DNA of 64,000 bases, taken from an uncultured Tenacibaculum sp. (GTDB taxonomy: Bacteria > Bacteroidota > Bacteroidia > Flavobacteriales > Flavobacteriaceae). The notes beneath the pieces are model-generated. The model saw only the letters and a program-made list of their open reading frames with translations. It was not told the origin of the DNA and searched no databases. The translations under genes were made by a program, and so were the position numbers. Numbering within the stretch: the first letter of the stretch is position 1; each line of letters starts with the position of its first letter. This document shows positions 51,193 through 60,034 of the stretch, in pieces. The stretch is taken from the NCBI RefSeq assembly GCF_947499065.1, contig NZ_CANMMT010000001.1:682001-746000 (forward strand), in the 5' to 3' direction.

Positions 51193-53121
51193 ATGAAACA
51201 AAACAAAGAAACATTAAAAAAGTATTTCGAAACAGGAGATAAACCTACTCAGCAACAGTATGCAGAATTAATTGATAGCTATGTAGATAGTAAACAACCA
51301 GAGGGAAAGGCTAATCGTAGATTTGTGATAGATGAAACTGGAGAAGTAAATATAGCAGAAGAAGAAAGAACTCCAGAATATACTTTATCTGATATTGTAA
51401 ATAATAAATTGTCTTTATTAAAAGATGGAATTACAGTAAAGGAAATAGACTTAACTCCATATGTAGATGATACAAATTTAGCTCGATTAGTTTCAGGAAC
51501 TGTTGACAATAATGGTGTTGCTACATTTACAAGAGATGACAATTCAACTTTTACAGTTGATTTGAGTAATTTAAAAGGAAGTGGAGCAGTTGATGTGAGT
51601 AATTTAGTTCCTTATACAGGGGCTACTCAAGATGTTGATTTAGGAGACCATTATTTAAAATTGGGTAAGGAAAGAACCGTATTAAATAAAGCGAAGCATA
51701 AAGATTTATTATATGTAGGTAATAATAGTTTTCTAAAGCAGCAAACGCACGTACACAATGAAACAGATTATATTGATGGGGAAAGTATCGGATTAGGAAA
51801 AAAAGCGTTATTAAATAACACAGGGATAAATGTTGTTGGTACGGGTATTTCTGCTGCACAGAATAACACAGGGGCAAATGTTGTAGCCAATGGTAATTAT
51901 GCAGCTCAAAATAATACAGGGAACTATGCTACAGCTATTGGCGATTTTGCTTTGAGAATAAATACAGGAGGTAGTTCAGTTGGTGTTGGTTATTCTTCTG
52001 GTGCAGGTAATACAGGAGATAGTTCTGTATTTGTAGGTGTGTCATCAGGAACTAGTAATACAGGACGATATACAACAGGTATTGGCTACCTTGCAGCTAG
52101 ATCGAATAAAGGAGCCTTTTCAACTGCTGTTGGACATAGTGCTCTTGCATTAAACACGCATGATGGTAGTACAGGAGTGGGGTATCAGTCAGGAGAATCA
52201 AATACAGGTAGTCTTGCGACCTTTTTAGGTTTTAGAGCAGGGCATCAAAACAAAGGTAATAACTGTATAGCAATAGGTAATAATGCATTGTCATCAAATG
52301 CTTCTACGGGGCATACACCTATAGCAATAGGTAATAATGCATTGCAATATAATACAGGTTATGATAGTGTTGTAGTAGGGTATTTTTCTGGTAATAAAAA
52401 TATAGGAAATAGAATTGTTGGATTAGGGAATAGTACTTTATCGGAAAATAAAGGTTCTTCTGTTGTTGCTATTGGACATACAAGTGCTAGACAAAATTTC
52501 GGAAACTATGCCATTGGTATAGGAGACGAATCTATTGTTAATAATACAGGTAATGATGTTATGGGAGTAGGTTACCAGTCTTTAAGATATAATTCAGGTG
52601 AAAAAAATATAGCTTTAGGGGTTAGATCCTGGAATAATTTTGTTGAAGACACGACTAAATCAAAATCTTTTACAGCAGTAGAAGTAGATTTTGAAAATAA
52701 TAGAATTACAGTTACAAATCATGGATTTGGAACAGCAAATTCTATTGTAAACTTAAAGTTTAGAACAACTGGGACAGCACCAACAGGACTGCCAAATGGA
52801 ATGATTGGGTCATTTAAGGTTATTGATGCAAATACTTTAGAAGCCGTGGCTCAAAATATACACACAGCAGGGACTGGTTCACATACTTTTATACCACAAT
52901 TTATATATAATAACACTACGGTTATAGGTTATAATTCCCAACCAACAAAATCGAATCAGGTAGTTTTAGGAAGTGCAGCTACAGAAGAAGTAACAACTGC
53001 TAAAGATTATAAAAGTACAGGTTCGGGTTATGGGGTAATTTTAAAAACTCCAGATGGCTCTAAAGATTTTAGAATAAGTATTGATAATTCAGGAAATGTA
53101 GTAACAACTCAGGTTGTATAA
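51193..53121 (+). CDS. Fibre-like protein 2 (paralog of fibre 1)
   Basis: First about 148 aa identical to fibre 1 except one Gly/Ser; YadA-head-like 'NNTGNYATAIGDFALRINTGGSSVGVGYSSGAGNTG' repeats. Confidence 0.8.
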   Translation: MKQNKETLKKYFETGDKPTQQQYAELIDSYVDSKQPEGKANRRFVIDETGEVNIAEEERTPEYTLSDIVNNKLSLLKDGITVKEIDLTPYVDDTNLARLVSGTVDNNGVATFTRDDNSTFTVDLSNLKGSGAVDVSNLVPYTGATQDVDLGDHYLKLGKERTVLNKAKHKDLLYVGNNSFLKQQTHVHNETDYIDGESIGLGKKALLNNTGINVVGTGISAAQNNTGANVVANGNYAAQNNTGNYATAIGDFALRINTGGSSVGVGYSSGAGNTGDSSVFVGVSSGTSNTGRYTTGIGYLAARSNKGAFSTAVGHSALALNTHDGSTGVGYQSGESNTGSLATFLGFRAGHQNKGNNCIAIGNNALSSNASTGHTPIAIGNNALQYNTGYDSVVVGYFSGNKNIGNRIVGLGNSTLSENKGSSVVAIGHTSARQNFGNYAIGIGDESIVNNTGNDVMGVGYQSLRYNSGEKNIALGVRSWNNFVEDTTKSKSFTAVEVDFENNRITVTNHGFGTANSIVNLKFRTTGTAPTGLPNGMIGSFKVIDANTLEAVAQNIHTAGTGSHTFIPQFIYNNTTVIGYNSQPTKSNQVVLGSAATEEVTTAKDYKSTGSGYGVILKTPDGSKDFRISIDNSGNVVTTQVV

Positions 53122-53152
53122 AAATAAACCATAGTCATTTAAAAAGTTTAGT

Positions 53153-53187
53153 CGCTAGCATTATTCGTTTTTAGCGCCTCTTTTTTA
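53153..53187 (+). terminator. Leader hairpin 3 upstream of fibre gene 3
   Basis: Same sequence as leader 2. Confidence 0.55.
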
Positions 53188-53223
53188 TCAAAATTAAATA
53201 AGAACAGATAAAAAAGAACAAAC

Positions 53224-54390
53224 ATGAAACAAAACAAAGAAACATTAAAAAAGTATTTCGAAACAGGAGATAAACCTACGCAACAACAGTATGCAGAATT
53301 AATTGATAGTTATATAGATAGTAAGCAGCCTGAAGGAGAAGCAAATCGTAGATTCGTAATTGATGAAACAGGAGAAGTAAGTGTTGCTCCTGAGAAAAAA
53401 GCACAAGAATATAATTTACAACAGGTTTCCGATAATGGAAGTAAAACAACTAATAAATTAACAGTTGAAAATAGTTTTGATGCTACTGGAAAATTAGATT
53501 TGAGTCATAATGAAGTAGGAATGCTTAATTCAAGGCAATCTACATTTTTATTGCAACAGAGAGTTGCAATGTTAGATGAGCAATCAAAGCTAAATTTTGA
53601 TGTTAATAATGGTAGTTTTACCAGCACACACCAAAAAACAGATGGGAGTTCTAGTTTAAATTTAGCATTTCCAACAGAGGAATTAAAACAAGAAACAACA
53701 TCATCTAGTAAAGTCTTAAAGTTACCAAATAAAGCAGGTACAGTTGCTACGTTAGATGATGTGCCTCAAATACAGGCAGGAACAAATATTACAATTGACA
53801 AAACAAATCCACAAAGACCAATTATTAACGCTACAGGTTCAAGTGGCGGAGGTAGTACAAATTTATCTTACAATGCTTCTACAAGAACTTTAGCTTCAAG
53901 TTCAGGTACAGATGTAGTTATACCAGTAGCAGACGCTACTAATGCTGGATTAATGAAAGCTAATTTTTATGAGGAGGGTACTTTTACTCCATTACTAACA
54001 AATGTAAACTTAGGAACAGGTGTTAATACAGAGTATGGGGGAATTGGTCAAGGTAATTATGTAAGAATAGGTAATAAAGTTTTTGTATCTATTGTAATAT
54101 CTGGTATTACAAATTCAACAGAAACAAATGGAATTCTTATTATAAAAGCTTTACCATTTATTTCAGATGGACTTAAAGGAGAATCAAATATGGTTATAAA
54201 TGTTTTTCAAGGAGAAACTATTTTAGGTTCAGAAAATATTAATGAATATGTAGCTCGTAAAGTATATGGTTATAATATTGGTTTTTTTAAGTTATCACAA
54301 GGTGCACAACAGTTGAAAAATGTTTCTTTTTCTTCAGGTGGTGATATTAGAATCTCAGGAACTTATATAACAAACGTCTATACGCCATAA
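53224..54390 (+). CDS. Fibre-like protein 3 (same N-module, different distal domain)
   Basis: Shares 'MKQNKETLKKYFETGDKPTQQQYAELIDSYIDSKQPEG'; distal 'GTFTPLLTNVNLGTGVNTEYGGIGQGNYVRIGNKVFVSIVISG' is receptor-binding-like. Confidence 0.75.
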   Translation: MKQNKETLKKYFETGDKPTQQQYAELIDSYIDSKQPEGEANRRFVIDETGEVSVAPEKKAQEYNLQQVSDNGSKTTNKLTVENSFDATGKLDLSHNEVGMLNSRQSTFLLQQRVAMLDEQSKLNFDVNNGSFTSTHQKTDGSSSLNLAFPTEELKQETTSSSKVLKLPNKAGTVATLDDVPQIQAGTNITIDKTNPQRPIINATGSSGGGSTNLSYNASTRTLASSSGTDVVIPVADATNAGLMKANFYEEGTFTPLLTNVNLGTGVNTEYGGIGQGNYVRIGNKVFVSIVISGITNSTETNGILIIKALPFISDGLKGESNMVINVFQGETILGSENINEYVARKVYGYNIGFFKLSQGAQQLKNVSFSSGGDIRISGTYITNVYTP

Positions 54391-54410
54391 ACTAAAACGC
54401 AAAGTCTAAT

Positions 54411-54440
54411 CGCTAGCATTCGTTTTTAGCGGTTCTTTCC
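54411..54440 (+). terminator. Leader hairpin 4 (diverged copy)
   Basis: CGCTAGCATTCGTTTTTAGCGGTTCTTT. Confidence 0.45.
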
Positions 54441-54503
54441 TATTAAACAATACAAGCGGATATTTTTTATTCGCTTGTATTACTAACCTTTTAAAAAACA
54501 AAC

Positions 54504-55100
54504 ATGAACTTTTTAAATACAAAAGGCGATAGATTTCTATTGGCAATAATAGTTCTGTTGTTATTAATAAATCTTTTTAAAAAAGGAAATGAAAAAGTAG
54601 CAATAGAAAACCCTAAAACAACAATAGTAAGAGATACAGTTTGGAAAACGAAGATAGATACTTTTAAAATACAAACAGTAAAATATAAAAGGGTGTATGT
54701 GCACAAAAATAATGTTACCAAAATAGTAAAAGACACCATTTTTATAAAAGATACTACCAATTATGTAGCAGCTAAAACATATAGAGATACTTTAAATAAT
54801 ACCGATGTAGAAATTTATAGCTACGACCTTGTAAAAGGAAAATTGTTAGACAGTAATATCTCATATAAGTTAAAAGTACCAAGAGAAATAACCATAACAA
54901 AAACCATAGAACACCCAAAGGTTTATAGAAGCGGATTGTACTTGTTTTCAGAAATAGGAGGCAATACCCATACATTCAATAACCTAAGCTTTGGACTGCA
55001 ATACAACCGAAAAGGAAAATGGTTTACGAGTTATCGTGTAAACCTTGCAAATAAACAACTTACTCATAATGTAGGAATAGGATGGCGATTGTTTGATTAA
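54504..55100 (+). CDS. Single-TM periplasmic protein, spanin-like candidate
   Basis: N-terminal TM 'FLLAIIVLLLLINLF', long periplasmic region; downstream of holin/endolysin genes. Confidence 0.45.
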   Translation: MNFLNTKGDRFLLAIIVLLLLINLFKKGNEKVAIENPKTTIVRDTVWKTKIDTFKIQTVKYKRVYVHKNNVTKIVKDTIFIKDTTNYVAAKTYRDTLNNTDVEIYSYDLVKGKLLDSNISYKLKVPREITITKTIEHPKVYRSGLYLFSEIGGNTHTFNNLSFGLQYNRKGKWFTSYRVNLANKQLTHNVGIGWRLFD

Positions 55101-57750
55101 AAAAGAAAAAGAAATGACAACGTTAACAACAATAGAAGATTTAATTAGTTATTTAAAAGTTGGTGATTCAAATAGTAAAACCAACCAAGAAGTACTGATT
55201 AAAAAAATAACACAAGAACCTACTTTTAAAGAAGAAGCAATAAGTTTTCAGGATTTTGGATTGCAATATAAAAGAGTAGATGTTCCACAAACACTATATT
55301 TAGATAAGGATAATAGAGCTTTTGTAAAACGAGTGTATTCCACAGGTGTTTTTTATAGGCCGATTACTTATGATAAAAACCTAGATCTATATGCTGAACA
55401 AGAGATAGAAAATTACATTACAGAAATAACCATTCTAGATGAGTTATATAGTGATGGTTATGAATTTTATGTAAATAAAGAAGATACTTTAGTTGCTTCT
55501 ATTCAAATAGCAACCTTAAATAGTTTGAGTAACTATGTTGCTTATCAGAAAAGTGCTTTTTCCTATTTTAAAAGCTACCCTATTGTTCCTTATAAGTATA
55601 AAAGTGTATACGGAAATTCAATAGCAGATACGATTAAAGTAGTTGCGAACACTAAAAGTAACTTGATTCATAGATTTCCTGTTATTTCAAAATCATTTGG
55701 AAGTGGCTTTAGCTATTGCTTATCGTATTATTATAAAAAAGATAGTAATGAAATAAGAGGTATAGTTCCAACGGAAGAAGATTACCTATTTATAGGACTG
55801 CGTATTTATTGTAAAAACATTACTACAGTATTGCAGTTTTTAAACGAAACAATCTTTAATTATTACAAAGAATATACAGATTACCAATCTAAATGGCGTA
55901 ATTTATTTTTAATTAAATTAATTGAAAAAATAGCCCCTGCCTATAATAATAGTAAGTTAGATAATAAAGCAGCTATTGTATATCATTTAGCACAACCCTT
56001 ATACTATGCATTTAATATTGACTCTCTTTGGAATTTACTGGAAGGATTAGCCAAAGGCTACATACGAAACTATTTAAGCATTAATGAGGAAGATTTAATT
56101 ATAAAAACATTACGAATACTTTATTTTAGATACACGCACAGGCAAAAAACAAAAACCATAGACGGTTCAAAAGTACTAGAAGAGAAAGGTATTGGAAGTA
56201 AAGAAATAAATGATCTTTTTATTAAAAACTTATTAATTAGAAAAGCAGATAAAAAAATACTTTTATACAAGCTAATTGATGGTTTAAATGGAGAGCATTT
56301 TCAAACCTATGTATATTTTATTTGGAGTATCTGGAAAAGTAGCTCATATGCGAATATTAATCCCAAAACGAATAAACAAGTAGTAATTACCGATAAATCC
56401 CCTGTACTTTTAGCATATAAATCTAACAAAATTTTAGGATTTCATACTGATAATTCAAGTATAGATTGGGATGGAAGTCAAGCTTTAATTGATATTTCTG
56501 TTAACATAAAAACAGGTGAATTTGAAGAAGTAACCACAAGAACAGCCGATGGGAATGAAAAAAAATTGGTAGAAAAACAAGAAAAACACCAATATAGCTA
56601 CCATCCGTTTTCGCCATTGGTATTACAGAATAGTAAAAACCCTGCATTTCTATTAAAAGACAAAGACCAAAAAGAAGGTGTCCGTTTTACAAAGCTACCT
56701 GCATTCTTATTATATGCAAATGAACAAAAAGCTTTTTGGGAAAATGTATTGACAGGTGTAGAATATGGAGTCGATATATTAACCACAGTATCAGGTGTTG
56801 GTAATCTGATAAAAGTAGGACGGTTAGTAAAACTCCTTAAAAACGGAAAAACCTTATTTTATAAAACGAAACAAGCAACTAAAGCAATTATAGCTGTAAA
56901 GGCAGTAGCTGGTGTAATTGAAGTAAGTTCGGGAACCGTAAATACTTTGTTAAAGATCACAAGTATTGATGATACCGAGCTGGGAGAAAGTATTTCTAAA
57001 TATTTATTTTATTTAGAAATGGTAGCATTGACTGGAGAGGTTTCAGTGTTTTTAAAAGGAAAGCTTAAAACGACTGCAAGAGAGCTTTTAGGAAATCCTA
57101 AATTTGAGAAAAACCTAGACGATTTAGTTAAAAAAGGTGAGATTGATGAGGGTGCTAAGAAGAGGTCTCTTAAGGAAATAAATGAATTAGCAGAAGGTAT
57201 TGGGGATTACAGTGCAAGATTATCTAAGCGGGTTTCAAAAACTTTAGATAAAGCTCCAGATGTAATTAAAAATTTTGAGAATCAATTTAAATTAGAAGAA
57301 AATGAATGGGGTGGCGTTTATAATAAAAGAACTAAGTTTGAAGCGCAACATACTTCTAATTTAGAAGACGAAATTATATGGCCAAATTATATTTTAAATA
57401 ATATAGAAAATTGTATAGTTACTCATAACCATCCTTTAGGAACTGGGTTGAGTATTGAAGATCTCAAGTTTTTTATGAGTAATAGGTTAGTAGAATTAAG
57501 AGCTGTTGGTCCAGGGGGAAATGTATTTAGTTTAAAAAATGGAAAGATAATTGACGCAAGTAATATTAAGTTTATTAATTATGAAAGAGAGTTAGTTAAA
57601 TTAGATTTACAAATAAAAGCTATAGAAGAAAAATATAAATTTGCCTATACAATTTCAGTAGGAAGTACAAATAGAATTGATGCTAAAGTATTTAATGAAA
57701 TTTTTGATTTAATAAAAGATAAAGTTACTTATACATATTATGTTAACTAA
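55093..57750 (+). CDS. Polymorphic-toxin-like protein with JAB/MPN-like C-terminal domain
   Basis: Hydrophobic pre-toxin region 'FWENVLTGVEYGVDILTTVSGVGNLIKVGRLVKLLKNGKTL' and C-terminal 'IVTHNHPLGTGLSIEDLKFFMSNRLVELRAVGPGGNVFSL'. Confidence 0.7.
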   Translation: MIKKEKEMTTLTTIEDLISYLKVGDSNSKTNQEVLIKKITQEPTFKEEAISFQDFGLQYKRVDVPQTLYLDKDNRAFVKRVYSTGVFYRPITYDKNLDLYAEQEIENYITEITILDELYSDGYEFYVNKEDTLVASIQIATLNSLSNYVAYQKSAFSYFKSYPIVPYKYKSVYGNSIADTIKVVANTKSNLIHRFPVISKSFGSGFSYCLSYYYKKDSNEIRGIVPTEEDYLFIGLRIYCKNITTVLQFLNETIFNYYKEYTDYQSKWRNLFLIKLIEKIAPAYNNSKLDNKAAIVYHLAQPLYYAFNIDSLWNLLEGLAKGYIRNYLSINEEDLIIKTLRILYFRYTHRQKTKTIDGSKVLEEKGIGSKEINDLFIKNLLIRKADKKILLYKLIDGLNGEHFQTYVYFIWSIWKSSSYANINPKTNKQVVITDKSPVLLAYKSNKILGFHTDNSSIDWDGSQALIDISVNIKTGEFEEVTTRTADGNEKKLVEKQEKHQYSYHPFSPLVLQNSKNPAFLLKDKDQKEGVRFTKLPAFLLYANEQKAFWENVLTGVEYGVDILTTVSGVGNLIKVGRLVKLLKNGKTLFYKTKQATKAIIAVKAVAGVIEVSSGTVNTLLKITSIDDTELGESISKYLFYLEMVALTGEVSVFLKGKLKTTARELLGNPKFEKNLDDLVKKGEIDEGAKKRSLKEINELAEGIGDYSARLSKRVSKTLDKAPDVIKNFENQFKLEENEWGGVYNKRTKFEAQHTSNLEDEIIWPNYILNNIENCIVTHNHPLGTGLSIEDLKFFMSNRLVELRAVGPGGNVFSLKNGKIIDASNIKFINYERELVKLDLQIKAIEEKYKFAYTISVGSTNRIDAKVFNEIFDLIKDKVTYTYYVN

Positions 57751-57764
57751 AAAAAATGAAATAG

Positions 57765-58337
57765 ATGAAAGAACAAAATATAAATTTAGATTTTTTGTAT
57801 TATCAAAGAAAGTTGATTTTAGATGGTGTAGATCCTAAAGAAGAAGAATATAAGTCGGTAGCACGAATATTTGAAAATGAAATGAAGAAATGTGAATTGA
57901 GTAAAGCAGTTCAATTAATTATACTAGGTTACAAAGAAAAATATGCACAGCATAAGTTTTATGGAGGATGTTTTTATGAAGTGAAAACTCCTATGGTAGA
58001 TACAGAATATCCAGATTATTTAGGTCCAAATGATTTTTATATGCCTAAACAAGAGATGAGTCGTAGAGATATAGAGCATTTGATACTACGTATTTTTAAG
58101 GATGATTACGAAAAAACTAATACAAGATATTTACAAGAGCTAGAATTGATGTTTACTGAGCCACAAGATTTAAATGATGTAATCGAAAAAACTTTAAAAG
58201 ACAAAGAGTTTTCAAAAAAAGAATCCTATAAATCTACATTTTTTATAGTCGAAGATTCTCCTATTTCAGAAATAGAGGTTAGTTCTAAAAAGTTTATTAT
58301 GCGAACAAATTCTGATAAATGGAAAGCCTATTATTAA
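57765..58337 (+). CDS. Hypothetical protein, candidate cognate immunity
   Basis: Immediately downstream of the toxin-like gene, small, soluble, no signal peptide. Confidence 0.5.
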   Translation: MKEQNINLDFLYYQRKLILDGVDPKEEEYKSVARIFENEMKKCELSKAVQLIILGYKEKYAQHKFYGGCFYEVKTPMVDTEYPDYLGPNDFYMPKQEMSRRDIEHLILRIFKDDYEKTNTRYLQELELMFTEPQDLNDVIEKTLKDKEFSKKESYKSTFFIVEDSPISEIEVSSKKFIMRTNSDKWKAYY

Positions 58338-58383
58338 TAACCATAGGATTTAAATTTATTTTACGAAAAAATAAAGAAATATC

Positions 58384-58722
58384 ATGTTAACAAATCAAGA
58401 AATGCTACAAATAGCGGAACGATTTGTAGGAAAAATAGGAAAAGAGAGTGATATAGAAACGGTATTATCTGAGGAGTTAGGTGGTAAAACATATGGTAAT
58501 GTTTATCATTTTGAATCTAAAGAATATATTTTAACAGGAGATTCAGGAAAAGCATTGGCAGGTAATGGTTTCTTTATGGTCGAAAAAGAAAATGGACGAG
58601 TTGTTATTTTTGGCACAGCTCTTCACTTAGAGGATTATTTAAAGGCATATGAAAATGGAACTTTTGAACCGAGTCTGAAAGGTTATTGGTACCCTGATGA
58701 AGATAGGTTTGACTACAAGTAA
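58384..58722 (+). CDS. YrhB/Imm35-like immunity protein
   Basis: 'EMLQIAERFVGKIGKE', 'VYHFESKEYILTGDSGKALAGNGFFMVEKENGRVVIFGTALHLEDYLKAYENG'. Confidence 0.6.
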   Translation: MLTNQEMLQIAERFVGKIGKESDIETVLSEELGGKTYGNVYHFESKEYILTGDSGKALAGNGFFMVEKENGRVVIFGTALHLEDYLKAYENGTFEPSLKGYWYPDEDRFDYK

Positions 58723-58746
58723 CAATGTTCTCAGTTTAAACTATCC

Positions 58747-58774
58747 AAAACCGCTAATTTTAGCGGTTTTTTTG
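58747..58774 (+). terminator. Terminator at end of island
   Basis: AAAACCGCTAA-TT-TTAGCGGTTTTTTT. Confidence 0.8.
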
Positions 58775-58822
58775 TGTCAGTATTTTTAATTTTTTCGACC
58801 AAGAATAAAACTATGCAAAACT

Positions 58823-59668
58823 ATGGCTATACAAGAAGTAACCTCACACTCGTACAAAGATATCTTTAGTTTACAAACAATTCAGTTTGAACGAACTTGT
58901 GTTATAAACAAACCGCAACGAATAGATGAATATAAAATCTTTTGGATAAAAGAAGGTAGTGGAAAATATAGTATAGATTTTGAAACCTATTCTTTTGAAG
59001 GAAATGTATTGTGTTTTTTATCGCCAGGACAAATATTTTCAGTTGAATCAGAAAATATCAATAAAGCACATATGTTAAGTTTTGTTAGAGACTTTTATTG
59101 TATTCAAACACACGATTCTGAAATAGCGTGTAATGGAATCTTATTTAATAATATCTATGAAACACCATTTGTAAAACCGTGTGAAAAAGACATAGAAAAA
59201 TTAAACTTCATTATTGAAAGCTTAAAAGATGAGTTAAAGAACACGGATACGGCTCAATACGACATGTTGCAAGCATATTTAAAACAGTTTATAATTCATT
59301 CGGTAAGAATCAAAAAAGAGCACCATATTATTAAAGAAGACTCCGAAACAAAGCTTTTTAAAGATTTTAGTTTGTTGGTAGAGCAAAATTTTAAAAAACT
59401 ACATAGCGTAACCGATTATGCAAATCGTTTAGGTATTTCTCCAAAATCATTGGCAAAGCATTTTCAAAAAATAGGAGCAAAAACACCAAGTGATTTTATT
59501 AAAGATAGAGTAATAACTGAAGCAAAACGACAACTTTTATATTCAACAGAAGCTATAAAAAATATTGCTTTCGATTTAGGATTTAATGATCCTGCATACT
59601 TTTCTCGCTTTTTTACAAAAGCAACAGGGCAATCGCCAAAACAATTTCAAAAAGAACAAAAGGCATAA
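58823..59668 (+). CDS. AraC family transcriptional regulator
   Basis: 'VTDYANRLGISPKSLAKHFQKIGAKTPSDFI', 'IKNIAFDLGFNDPAYFSRFFTKATGQSPKQFQ'. Confidence 0.93.
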   Translation: MAIQEVTSHSYKDIFSLQTIQFERTCVINKPQRIDEYKIFWIKEGSGKYSIDFETYSFEGNVLCFLSPGQIFSVESENINKAHMLSFVRDFYCIQTHDSEIACNGILFNNIYETPFVKPCEKDIEKLNFIIESLKDELKNTDTAQYDMLQAYLKQFIIHSVRIKKEHHIIKEDSETKLFKDFSLLVEQNFKKLHSVTDYANRLGISPKSLAKHFQKIGAKTPSDFIKDRVITEAKRQLLYSTEAIKNIAFDLGFNDPAYFSRFFTKATGQSPKQFQKEQKA

Positions 59669-59917
59669 AAAAACTCGCAACACACAAGGGCTACGAGTAA
59701 GGGGTATTATTAAAGGGGGTATAACATAAGGGGATATGTTATGTAATAATGAGACAAATATAACATTCTTTTTCAATCAGCCAATTAACATAGGTTAATA
59801 TTTTAAAAAAAGTCCTAATCATAGGAACCTTTGTCCATTTTTAGAAGAGCATTCTCGTCGCATCTTTGTACTAGAATTTTAACCGATGGTTTTCACGGTT
59901 AATCAAAACAAAAAAAG

Positions 59918-60013
59918 ATGAAGACAAAAGAATATCAATGCCCTAATTGTTGGGGATACCAAGAATACGAAAATCAATTTTCTGAAAGAGAATTGTGTGA
60001 CAAACAAAAATAA
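59918..60013 (+). CDS. 31-aa small Cys-pair protein
   Basis: MKTKEYQCPNCWGYQEYENQFSERELCDKQK, single CPNC knuckle; below ORF-track cutoff. Confidence 0.5.
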   Translation: MKTKEYQCPNCWGYQEYENQFSERELCDKQK

Positions 60014-60034
60014 GAACCTAAAAAAAATAAAGAA

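Noticed and set aside
51279-51542. 87-aa minus-strand ORF, duplicated at 49241-49504
   Set aside because: Antisense to the duplicated fibre N-module; its conservation simply mirrors the sense repeat.
49074-54440. CRISPR array or insertion-sequence repeats
   Set aside because: Repeats are about 2 kb apart and consist of gene leaders plus coding N-termini; no short regular spacers, transposase or terminal inverted repeats.
41188-58722. Complete prophage or contractile tailocin/eCIS
   Set aside because: Lysis and fibre-like genes are present but no terminase, portal, capsid, sheath, tube, baseplate, AAA+ ATPase or integrase is seen in the ORF track.
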